From assembly GCA_020852075.1 (NCBI GenBank), contig JADZBN010000010.1:1-33344 (forward strand): DNA of 33,344 nt, read 5' to 3'. The DNA comes from Bacteroidia bacterium (GTDB lineage: Bacteria; Bacteroidota; Bacteroidia; AKYH767-A; 2013-40CM-41-45). The notes below the pieces were generated by a model that saw only the letters and a program-made list of their open reading frames with translations, had not been told where the DNA came from and did no database searches. A program made the position numbers and the translations under genes. This document shows positions 1 to 6,960 of this stretch, in pieces; position 1 is the first letter of the stretch; each line of letters starts with the position of its first letter.

Positions 1-270
1 CACTCCGTCTGTACCTTTAGAGAACACAGTTTTATTCATCTGATTTCTGTGATGTGTATTCTTTTGGAAGGAGTCATGTGACGGGATAATAAGGGAGAAA
101 TTTAAAACTAAATTGGGAACTTACACTTCTCTGAACCTGTCATCCGCCATTGCTGCCCGAATACCGGAACCCGAAATATTGCCGGAATTATTGAAGATAT
201 ATCTGAAAATTTTATAATTTTTTTTACCTTCATTGACGATTTCTATTACTGCGACTAAAAATCACTGTGT
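1..270. other. Non-coding left edge, upstream of the receiver-domain gene
   Basis: I see no convincing reading frame on either strand, no tRNA and no terminator. The stretch just before the gene is AT-rich (around 213-230), as expected for a promoter region, but I found no clean TAnnTTTG element; TACCTTTA near position 12 is one mismatch away and far from the gene. It probably holds the promoter and leader of the gene starting at 271. Confidence 0.4.
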
Positions 271-684
271 ATGAAGTACAGATTCAACCGGATACTCATC
301 ATTGATGACAGTTCCACCGATCGCTATATTCTAAAAAGAACCTTGTCGGCCGGTTCTTTTTCCGAAGAATATATGGAAGCATCCACAGGAGTGGAAGCGC
401 TGGACAAACTCACACTGCGAAACGGATCCATTCTTCCCAATCTGATCTTCCTGGATGTAAATATGCCGGTACTCAACGGATTTGAGTTCCTGGATGCACT
501 ACATAAAATTCATGTGCAACTGAACAAGCAGATTCCGGTTATTATTATGTGTTCCATCCGGGATGACCATGATAAGGCCCGTGCCGCAACCTATGAAAAT
601 GTGATTGCCTACCTGATTAAACCCGTTCTGATGGAAGACCTGGAAAAATTATTCGACGGAAATCACTTTTCCCAAACCGCATAA
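271..684 (+). CDS. Single-domain response regulator (CheY-like receiver)
   Basis: This 137-residue protein is one receiver domain with no output domain. The acidic pair is D12-D13 (IIDDSS), the phospho-acceptor aspartate is D62 (FLDVNMP), a serine follows strand 4 (MCSIRDD, near S95) and the conserved lysine is K117 (YLIKPV). It should take a phosphoryl group from a histidine kinase or phosphotransfer protein and act by protein-protein contact, either as a CheY-like messenger or as a step in a phosphorelay. No kinase is adjacent; the only sensor kinase in the window is 23 kb away. The start is ATG at 271 after an untranslated AT-rich stretch. The following 685-873 interval (189 nt) is non-coding and I see no strong terminator in it. 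The family call is very secure; the partner is unknown. Confidence 0.93.
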   Translation: MKYRFNRILIIDDSSTDRYILKRTLSAGSFSEEYMEASTGVEALDKLTLRNGSILPNLIFLDVNMPVLNGFEFLDALHKIHVQLNKQIPVIIMCSIRDDHDKARAATYENVIAYLIKPVLMEDLEKLFDGNHFSQTA

Positions 685-873
685 TGCACGCACCGGATCC
701 TGATGCATTGCCCGGGATTCATCTGTGGAATTACAGAAGCATACCGGAGGATTTACGGTTTTGAAATGCGCGGGCTCCACCCCGATTAATAGAGCCGCAA
801 TGGCTGTCAGGCATGGAACGAGAACCCATCGCAAAAGACCGCCTTCAAAGTATTATATCAATTCGGAAAAAGT

Positions 874-1296
874 TTATTTCACTACCAGGGAATCAATACT
901 CGTCATGGGATGCGGCGACCCGCGATGGCAGGTCACACAGGTAATGTGATCGAAGCCGTGTTCACCCATTTTGTCCATAAATTTCCTGTTGATTGCATCC
1001 GTCATCTTCATCATTTTTCTGGCGGTAACTTTTTCAGGTTTGGCATCGGAGGCAAAATTTACTTCAGTAAAGGAAGCGCCCTCCTTTCCTTCATGACAAT
1101 ACATACATTTAACACCAAGGCTTTTGGTAAACTCATGCATCTTCGCGTGAAGTTCTTCTCCTGTTGTGTTTTTGGGTAAGACTTTCAGATTGGTGGCTTT
1201 TTCAGGCCAGTGCCATTTCTCCTGTCCAAGTGCTGAAAAAATAATGAAGGCCATAAAGACAGTCAGCAGGCTGATGGTGTATTTCGGGGTTTTCAT
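874..1296 (-). CDS. Exported two-heme cytochrome c (reaction-centre cytochrome-like)
   Basis: This is a 140-residue protein with an N-terminal signal peptide or anchor (hydrophobic residues about 8-23, ending in SALGQ) and two CxxCH heme-binding motifs, CMYCH at 64-68 and CVTCH at 120-124. Methionines before each motif (M53; M95/M96/M98) could be axial ligands, as in the photosynthetic reaction-centre cytochrome c subunit family, small versions of which are common in non-phototrophic Bacteroidota and Acidobacteriota. It is probably a periplasmic electron carrier. The assignment to that family rests on spacing and on the helix-Met-CxxCH pattern and is an inference; the two hemes are certain from sequence. 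It is transcribed toward the receiver-domain gene and its own promoter should lie in 1297-1360, where I found no consensus match. Confidence 0.85.
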   Translation of the reverse strand: MKTPKYTISLLTVFMAFIIFSALGQEKWHWPEKATNLKVLPKNTTGEELHAKMHEFTKSLGVKCMYCHEGKEGASFTEVNFASDAKPEKVTARKMMKMTDAINRKFMDKMGEHGFDHITCVTCHRGSPHPMTSIDSLVVK

Positions 1297-1352
1297 ACTC
1301 AGGATGTATTATGTTATAAATGTAATTAGAAGAATGTAAAATACAAAAAATG

Positions 1353-1382
1353 GAAATAGAAAAGGCAGGAAACTTCCTGCCT
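1353..1382 (-). terminator. Rho-independent terminator of the 842-residue secreted protein gene
   Basis: A perfect 9-bp stem, AGGCAGGAA / TTCCTGCCT (1363-1371 and 1374-1382) with a 2-nt loop, is followed on the minus strand by TTTTCTATTT. It lies 25 nt past the stop codon of the gene ending at 1407 and insulates the cytochrome gene from it. Confidence 0.8.
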
Positions 1383-1406
1383 TAAGTATAGGTTCATCAG
1401 TTCCTC

Positions 1407-3935
1407 TCAGGGCCGGGCGGATATCAGAAACATCTGGGAATTATTTTCAATAAGACTGTAATCCGCAGATTCGACTAAGTCATCACCCGTTACATCATCC
1501 ACGTAATACGCAAAAATAAAAAGTTGAGATGAGTTTTCCACCTGGCTGTAATCACCCGATTCAATTACTCCATCCTGAGTTACATCCCCGCTGTAAATGC
1601 AATACGCCCCCCCTATATTTTTCATGTTATTGCCGTAGGCTTTATTTGCAGCTGTGGTAAAATCATACGAAATATTGCTGCTGCTGAAGGTTACAGGAAA
1701 GGCACTCCAGGTTTCCAGTGAATTACGGTGTTTGAAAACAATGTAATACGACAGGCCCAGCACGGTGGATGGGAATGCAAAACTTCCCATTCCGTCAGTC
1801 ATCAAAACATTCCTGTCTGTATAGGCAATGGAATTAGGTGCAGCGACATTGGCAAGTGCAACCGTTACCGTATCGCATAAGGCTATGTGGCCGCCCGGAT
1901 CTGCAACAGCAACCATCTGACCGCCTCCGAGGTAGAATCCCTGAATAAATGCTTTCAGATTCAGGACTGCGGCTGGTGCGGAAATCGTAAGTACTGCACC
2001 CGAAGTGGTCTGACCATCAGGGTTGGTGACCGTAACCGTCTGTAAGCCCTGACTGGCACCATTGGTATTCAGGGTAAGTGTTATTTGTGTCGGGTTGTCA
2101 AATTGCACACCGGTAACCGTTACCCCTCCGCTTACGCTCACTCCAAGCCGGTCGGGGAAACCGGTTCCTGGATCAAAAAAACCGGAAGAGTTTACCTGGG
2201 TTCCTGTAATTACAACCGACACCGATCCCAATCCGCTGCTGACAGTGGAGGGAGTTGCGCTGGTGACATCCGCCGGCGGCGGAGCCATAAGTTTTATGGC
2301 GCGTACCATCCATGAATTATTTGCATTGCAGTATTCCTGAAACGCCCATACATCCTGATCATTTTGCGGATCCACAGTAAGCTGGGAGTAATCACCCCAT
2401 CGCTGGGGAGTGCTTGACTGAACATTGTAATTACTCGAGGAAGTCTGTGCAACCACCGGTGCGTCTGTAATACCTGAAACATCCGTATTGAGATGGCCCG
2501 AAACGGATATCTGGGCATGGCTGTTCGTTCCTGCGCTGCTGCAGCCCAGAAACATGTGACCCTGCCCGTTGGCTGCTACGGAACCAAACCAGTAACCCAA
2601 AGGATTACTGGAAGCGGGATCATATAAGGTTCCGGATTGCAATAAAGCAGGGGTGGTGGTAAGATTGCCTACCTCATACCACCGGACACCATTTCTGTTT
2701 CCGGAAGAACTCGATACCCCCGAAGAATTTACCTCATTTGTATGTGCAGTCCACAGGGAAGACACACCTGTCAGTTTGTTTTTCTTGATCATGGCAGCAT
2801 ACAAACGATCGTCTATGGCATCAAGAGCTTTGGTAGAACCCTGTGCAGGTTGATTCTGGGGATAAACAGTAGTGGGCACGGTAATGTTCAGGTTGGCTGA
2901 AAGAACCGGTGTACCTCCGGGGTCTGAAATCCGTTTCATAACCAGTTTTCCATAGGAGGCATTATCCACTCCAATCAGGTATCCTTCGGTGGCAGCCGGG
3001 TCATCATTGTCCACACCCTGCGGGGTATAAATACCTGCCCCGGAAGAGGTGCAAAGTTGCCTGAAGACTGTTACTACCAGGCTCCCGCTAAGCAAAGCCG
3101 ACTTCCTGATAATGAATGCCGAAGTGCCGATGTAGGTGGCTCCGCCCGCAAACATATTGACGCCGATATACAGGGCATTGGCATCCAGTCCGAAAGTATC
3201 GTAATCAGCCAGGGCACCGGTATCAGCATTGGGTACTGTGCCTACCTGGTCCTGGGTAAACTGAAAGAAAGTAAAACTGGACTGGCTGGTAATTACTGAA
3301 CCTGAACTAACCGCGATCATAACCCTGTTGGGAGTAGAGACATTGATCATGGTCACAAACCATCTGCCTGATAAACGATCGTAGCGTACATGGGGATCGC
3401 TGCTTGTACTTCCGTCTCTGACAGAATTGAAAAAAGTATTTGTAGTTACATCGAGCGGCCCAAGAACCCCTTGTTTGCTGAATACCCGGATTCTGCCATT
3501 TGAGGCAACCAAAATTTGAGAGGGACCTGCCGCCCCATTGGAGTCGGGTGGGATATATCCCGAGGACCCCAGGTCGTTTGAATCAAAACCGGTGCTCACT
3601 GTATAGGTGGTGGCGGGAATGGCAAAGCGTCCGATTACCTGGTTGGGATCGGGAGCGGGCCACCGGCTTACCCGTGGAGAAAGTTTGTTGCGTTTGGGCC
3701 GTCGCACCTTATTTTCTTCTCCTTCTTCGGTCTTTGTTTCCATGATTTTATTCGGATCAAAGACGAAAGGATGGGCCGCTTCACGTGCCATGATTTGGGA
3801 TACGGTTTCCTGAATCCCCGGATTTCCCAGCCAGGGTTTTCCGATGGTGATACCGTTCGCATTGGCCAGTTGTGCATATCCCTGCCAGGAGAACAGGAGA
3901 AAGGCACACAGGATGAGGATTCGTTTCTGATACAT
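1407..3935 (-). CDS. Large secreted protein with IPT/TIG domain and dockerin-like C-terminus
   Basis: The 842-residue product starts with a clear signal peptide (hydrophobic core about 6-17, ending GYAQ). Residues about 100-555 form a long beta-rich region with repeated aromatic/Gly-Asp motifs that I cannot assign to a named family. Residues about 560-655 look like an IPT/TIG immunoglobulin-like domain (VTSATPSTVSSG... TVTNPDGQTTSG). Residues about 660-780 carry a module I recognise from other Bacteroidota secreted proteins (CDTVTVAL, YYIVFKHRNSLETWS, YDFTT...YGNN), followed by two dockerin-like calcium loops at 784-795 and 814-825. There is no standard T9SS type A tail and no CHU_C tail, so how it is retained or exported is open. 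Transcription appears separate: a promoter-like element lies upstream and a good terminator downstream. Function is unknown; adhesion or polymer binding is a guess. Confidence 0.8.
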   Translation of the reverse strand: MYQKRILILCAFLLFSWQGYAQLANANGITIGKPWLGNPGIQETVSQIMAREAAHPFVFDPNKIMETKTEEGEENKVRRPKRNKLSPRVSRWPAPDPNQVIGRFAIPATTYTVSTGFDSNDLGSSGYIPPDSNGAAGPSQILVASNGRIRVFSKQGVLGPLDVTTNTFFNSVRDGSTSSDPHVRYDRLSGRWFVTMINVSTPNRVMIAVSSGSVITSQSSFTFFQFTQDQVGTVPNADTGALADYDTFGLDANALYIGVNMFAGGATYIGTSAFIIRKSALLSGSLVVTVFRQLCTSSGAGIYTPQGVDNDDPAATEGYLIGVDNASYGKLVMKRISDPGGTPVLSANLNITVPTTVYPQNQPAQGSTKALDAIDDRLYAAMIKKNKLTGVSSLWTAHTNEVNSSGVSSSSGNRNGVRWYEVGNLTTTPALLQSGTLYDPASSNPLGYWFGSVAANGQGHMFLGCSSAGTNSHAQISVSGHLNTDVSGITDAPVVAQTSSSNYNVQSSTPQRWGDYSQLTVDPQNDQDVWAFQEYCNANNSWMVRAIKLMAPPPADVTSATPSTVSSGLGSVSVVITGTQVNSSGFFDPGTGFPDRLGVSVSGGVTVTGVQFDNPTQITLTLNTNGASQGLQTVTVTNPDGQTTSGAVLTISAPAAVLNLKAFIQGFYLGGGQMVAVADPGGHIALCDTVTVALANVAAPNSIAYTDRNVLMTDGMGSFAFPSTVLGLSYYIVFKHRNSLETWSAFPVTFSSSNISYDFTTAANKAYGNNMKNIGGAYCIYSGDVTQDGVIESGDYSQVENSSQLFIFAYYVDDVTGDDLVESADYSLIENNSQMFLISARP
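1410..1592 (-). repeat. Tandem dockerin-like calcium-loop repeat (protein level)
   Basis: The last 61 residues of the secreted protein are two copies of a unit of about 30 residues: GDVTQDGVIESGDYSQVEN and DDVTGDDLVESADYSLIEN, each followed by an SSQLF/NSQMF segment. Positions 1, 3, 5 and 12 of each loop (D, T, D, D) fit the EF-hand-like calcium loop of dockerins. The second loop has Asp instead of Gly at position 6. Confidence 0.75.
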
Positions 3936-4298
3936 AGATGTCGTTAACAGGGGTTGTATGCAGTAAGAGTCCTTCCGGGTTATGTTTCAGAAGGATTCAG
4001 TATAAACTGATAAGTAAAGGAGGTGTGAATAGGGTTTTTGGTGATAATTATGGGGTATCCAAAGATATAGTAATTAGGACGCAAAACCGCATACCGCCTG
4101 TGGTTTTAATGAGGCGGGGTCTTAAAATTCATATTTAAAATAAAGTCTATATCCCTTTGCAGGCCTTGAGCAGCAGGGTATTCCTGGCTTACCGGTGATA
4201 AACACAATGGAAAGAAAACAACCAGTTCTGTGTTGGCAGGAAGGTAGAGAAAAACAGAAATGAAGGTAAATTCTGAATAGGTAAGACAGGCAGTCCGC
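3936..4298. other. Intergenic region upstream of the 842-residue protein gene
   Basis: There are 363 nt without a credible gene; a 66-codon frame from 3938 has no recognisable features. It holds a minus-strand promoter element (CAAAGATA on the plus strand at 4060-4067) and a small inverted repeat, CCGCCT (4094-4099) / AGGCGG (4112-4117) with a 12-nt loop and no T-run. The remainder should contain the 3' end of the DUF885 transcript. Confidence 0.45.
4060..4067 (-). promoter_or_regulatory. Bacteroidetes -7 element (TATCTTTG) for the secreted protein gene
   Basis: On the minus strand the sequence reads TATCTTTG, a full match to TAnnTTTG. Transcription would begin near 4055 and give a leader of about 120 nt. 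The -33 element is not clear: a TTTTGC lies 14 nt upstream, which is closer than usual. Confidence 0.4.
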
Positions 4299-6092
4299 TT
4301 AAATACCTTTTTGAGATTCGATCCACTGATTTACCTGATCTTCCAGGACAGACAGGGGGAGGCACCCATTTTCCAGGATGGCATCATGGAATTTTGCCAT
4401 ATTGAATTTCTTCCCAAGCGCTTTTTCAGCTTTTGCACGAAGTTCAAGAATTTTCATCTGTCCTATTTTGTAGGATAAAGCCTGACCGGGAATAGCCATA
4501 TATCTTTCAATTTCTGCCGTAATAGCCTCTTTGCTTTCCCCTTCATTGTCCAGGGAAAACTGGATGGCCTGATCCCGGGTCCAGCCTTTCAGATGAATTC
4601 CCACATCCACAACCAGGCGGATAGCACGGTGCATTTCTTCACTGAGTGCGGCGAAATGCTGGTAGGGATTTTTATACAAACCCAGGGCCGTCCCCAGGGA
4701 TTCTGTGTAAAGCGCCCAGCCTTCACCGAAGGCGCCATACCATATATACCGCCGGAAACTGGGCAATGAGTCGTTTTCCTGCTGCAGGGAAATCTGGTAA
4801 TGATGGCCCGGAATGGCCTCATGAAGGAAGAGGTCTTCCATTCCAAATGTATTGAACTTCCTTGGGTCGGGAATCGGGACATAAAACACCCCGGGACGGG
4901 AACCATCGGCTGTGCCCTGGATGTATTCAGCACTTGCACTGGCTTCCCGGAATTTTTCCGTTTCCCGGATTTCAAATTTCGTTTTTGGTTTTACATCAAA
5001 AAGCGTATTCAATGCAGGCTCCATGGCAGCATAAATATTCCTGAATGAATCCAGCACAGCTTCGGCTGAGGTGAAAGGGAAAAATTGTTTGTCGGTATTC
5101 AGGAAAGTGAAAAATTCCTTCTGACTTCCTTTAAACCCGGTGCTGAGCATTATTTTTTCCATTTCATCCCGTAACCGTTTCACCTCGTTCTGCCCGGTTT
5201 CGAATATTTCATCAGGAGTCAGATCCGTAGTAGTCCAGAATTTTGCGAGGTACCTGTAATAATCACGGCCCCCGGGAATATCACTGATACCGGCGGTTTC
5301 CCTGCATGCCTTTATGTAGTCATTTTTAATGAAGTCGTATAATTTTTTGTAAGATGGAATGATTTCGTTTTTTATGGCATCACGATACCCGGCGGTCAGC
5401 CTTTTCCGGTCCGGTTCATTTACACTATCGGGGAAATTCTCAATGGGTTTGTAGAAGAGGCTTTTTGTGACATCATCCGTAATCATAGCCTGCATTTGCG
5501 GAAGTACTCGATCCATCAGAATTCTTGGAGGAACTATTTTTTCCGCCATACCTTTCTTCATGTTTGAAATGGCGGTATCACACCATGCATAAAAGCCGTG
5601 CACACGCATCAGCCAGTTGTCATAATCTTTGGTATTCCTGAATGGCTGAATACTTTTTCCGGAGCCCAACTGACCGAAGGTCAACGGCATACCCCAGAAC
5701 TGGTTTACCGGCATCAGGTTGTCTTTAAATTGTAATCCTTCCAGTCCTAGTTCAAGATCCCAGTGCAGCACCTCATAACTTATCTTTTCCTGCTCGCTGA
5801 GTTGATCAGGAGAATAATTTCTCAGCGAATCCAGAAATGTGGAATAAAAATTTTTCAGGGTATCACGGTACTCTGTGCTTATATCCACAGGGAGTTTGTC
5901 ATTATACCTGTAATCACCATTGGTCGTTGCCTCAAGAGGGAACAGACGCATTCGCTCGTTATAATACGTGTCGAGCACTTTCGAAAATGTGATCATCTCG
6001 TTATTGTTGGTTGCTGATTCTGGTGTACTGCTGCATGAAAACAGAAATTGTGATAGAATGAGCAGTGAAATAATAAATACCTTGCTTTTCAT
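4299..6092 (-). CDS. DUF885-family lipoprotein, putative zinc metallopeptidase
   Basis: I set the start at ATG 6092 rather than the upstream in-frame ATG at 6152, because it opens directly into a lipoprotein signal (MKSKVFIISLLILSQFLFSC, lipid-modified cysteine at residue 20). The mature protein of about 577 residues is the usual DUF885 length. The family's metal motif is intact: HEAIPGHH at about 424-431, followed about 28 residues later by GEGWALY, which supplies the third ligand in this HExxH-type family. The protein is probably a membrane-anchored periplasmic or surface peptidase or dipeptidyl carboxypeptidase-like enzyme; substrate specificity cannot be read from sequence. It stands alone between intergenic regions, with neither neighbour in an obvious operon with it. 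I found no clear terminator downstream. Confidence 0.88.
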   Translation of the reverse strand: MKSKVFIISLLILSQFLFSCSSTPESATNNNEMITFSKVLDTYYNERMRLFPLEATTNGDYRYNDKLPVDISTEYRDTLKNFYSTFLDSLRNYSPDQLSEQEKISYEVLHWDLELGLEGLQFKDNLMPVNQFWGMPLTFGQLGSGKSIQPFRNTKDYDNWLMRVHGFYAWCDTAISNMKKGMAEKIVPPRILMDRVLPQMQAMITDDVTKSLFYKPIENFPDSVNEPDRKRLTAGYRDAIKNEIIPSYKKLYDFIKNDYIKACRETAGISDIPGGRDYYRYLAKFWTTTDLTPDEIFETGQNEVKRLRDEMEKIMLSTGFKGSQKEFFTFLNTDKQFFPFTSAEAVLDSFRNIYAAMEPALNTLFDVKPKTKFEIRETEKFREASASAEYIQGTADGSRPGVFYVPIPDPRKFNTFGMEDLFLHEAIPGHHYQISLQQENDSLPSFRRYIWYGAFGEGWALYTESLGTALGLYKNPYQHFAALSEEMHRAIRLVVDVGIHLKGWTRDQAIQFSLDNEGESKEAITAEIERYMAIPGQALSYKIGQMKILELRAKAEKALGKKFNMAKFHDAILENGCLPLSVLEDQVNQWIESQKGI

Positions 6093-6576
6093 ATTAGGAT
6101 GTAATACTGAGGATAAATGTGAATATAAATTTACTACAAATTGTTTTGACAAATGATGATATTGTCCGGTAATAAAAACACTATTGGCCGAATCATCATG
6201 TTCTGCTCATTTTGATTATAATACTTTAACAAATTTTTCTGGTTTCTGCAGAGTGAAAGACGGGTGAGTTCTTATCCGGGCAATGTAATTCTGTGGTTTT
6301 TCATGGATCGGTACTCAAGGCCGGATATTAATGCAGAAATTAACAGGCATTTATGAAATAATTTTTTGGATTTTCTAATAAAACCTGAGCAAACCATTAG
6401 ATCCGATAGGCTGATGTCAAAAATTTTCCCGGGAAATATCAGATGAATACAGGAATTTCCGGACATTCTCTTGTTTTCATGGATCAGGAAATCAGGTTTT
6501 ATTTTGTAAATTAATTATGAACAAAATAGAGGCTTGTTGCATTGGTATTTAAATGAGTTGTAAGTAACTTTGCGTC
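6093..6576. other. Divergent intergenic region between the DUF885 and AT-hook genes
   Basis: This is a 484-nt stretch with no believable gene; a minus-strand frame of 64 codons at 6272-6466 has no family features. It contains a perfect 12-bp palindrome, TTTCCCGGGAAA, at 6425-6436, and the sequence TTTTCATGGATC occurs twice (about 6298 and about 6474). The rightmost part holds the AT-hook gene promoter. It should also hold the DUF885 promoter, for which I saw no consensus match. Confidence 0.45.
6542..6572 (+). promoter_or_regulatory. Bacteroidetes promoter of the AT-hook gene, almost on top of the start codon
   Basis: TTG (6542-6544), a 20-nt spacer and TAACTTTG (6565-6572) match the Bacteroidetes -33/-7 consensus. 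The ATG begins at 6577, only four bases after the -7 element, so the transcript would start at or within a few bases of the start codon. Confidence 0.65.
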
Positions 6577-6849
6577 ATGGCAAGACCCAAACAAAATAAG
6601 GCTCTCCTGAAAGGATGGGCGGATCTCCTGGAATCATTCATCGAGATCAACAGAAAACTTGATGCAGTAATCAGAAATCAGAAGAAGAACAGATCCGGCC
6701 GCGGCCCCGGCCGTCCGCCAGGTTCAAAGAATGTTAAACCTGGCCGCATTGCAGGCAGACCTAAATTACGCCGTGGCCCGGGACGTCCTCCGGGTTCAAA
6801 AAATAAAAGGCGTTCAAAAGCCGGAAGACCGCGTAAAACCAGAAATTGA
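6577..6849 (+). CDS. Small basic AT-hook DNA-binding protein
   Basis: This 90-residue, strongly basic protein has two parts. Residues about 8-36 look like an amphipathic helix (LLKGWADLLESFIEINRKLDAVIRN). The rest is low-complexity with four Gly-Arg-Pro cores, at 45, 60, 69 and 83: two near-identical RGPGRPPGSKN units, an AGRPK and an AGRPRK. GRP flanked by basic residues is the AT-hook that inserts into the minor groove of AT-rich DNA in HMGA and other proteins. The two RGPGRPPGSKN units differ at many third codon positions, which suggests selection on the protein rather than recent DNA duplication. It is probably a nucleoid-associated or architectural protein, with the helix perhaps for self-association; this is inference. 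It is a single-gene unit with its own promoter. No obvious terminator follows in 6850-6960. Confidence 0.8.
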   Translation: MARPKQNKALLKGWADLLESFIEINRKLDAVIRNQKKNRSGRGPGRPPGSKNVKPGRIAGRPKLRRGPGRPPGSKNKRRSKAGRPRKTRN

Positions 6850-6918
6850 ACAAGACAGCCCCCCTGGTACTACGATGGATTTACAATGACAAACCGGTTA
6901 TGTCCGGGGAAAATGTCA

Positions 6919-6951
6919 TTTGGTTTCTGATCGTGTACAGCAGTAAATTTT
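6919..6951 (+). promoter_or_regulatory. Weak promoter candidate for the double-thioredoxin gene
   Basis: TTTG (6919-6922), a 21-nt spacer and TAAATTTT (6944-6951, last base off consensus) lie just before the ATG at 6961. It is a plausible but imperfect match. Confidence 0.3.
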
Positions 6952-6960
6952 TATCGTGAA

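Noticed and set aside
725-949. A 74-codon plus-strand frame overlapping the cytochrome gene's 3' end
   Set aside because: It has no family features, no start signal and overlaps a certain gene on the other strand; it is a shadow frame.
3938-4138. A 66-codon plus-strand frame upstream of the 842-residue gene
   Set aside because: Composition and content look random and it overlaps the probable promoter of the opposite-strand gene.
6272-6466. A 64-codon minus-strand frame in the DUF885/AT-hook intergenic region
   Set aside because: No recognisable domain, no signal peptide and no promoter element; the region looks non-coding.
6670-6845. GC-rich inverted repeats in the AT-hook coding sequence as a structured RNA
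   Set aside because: They are explained by Arg/Gly/Pro codons in the hooks.
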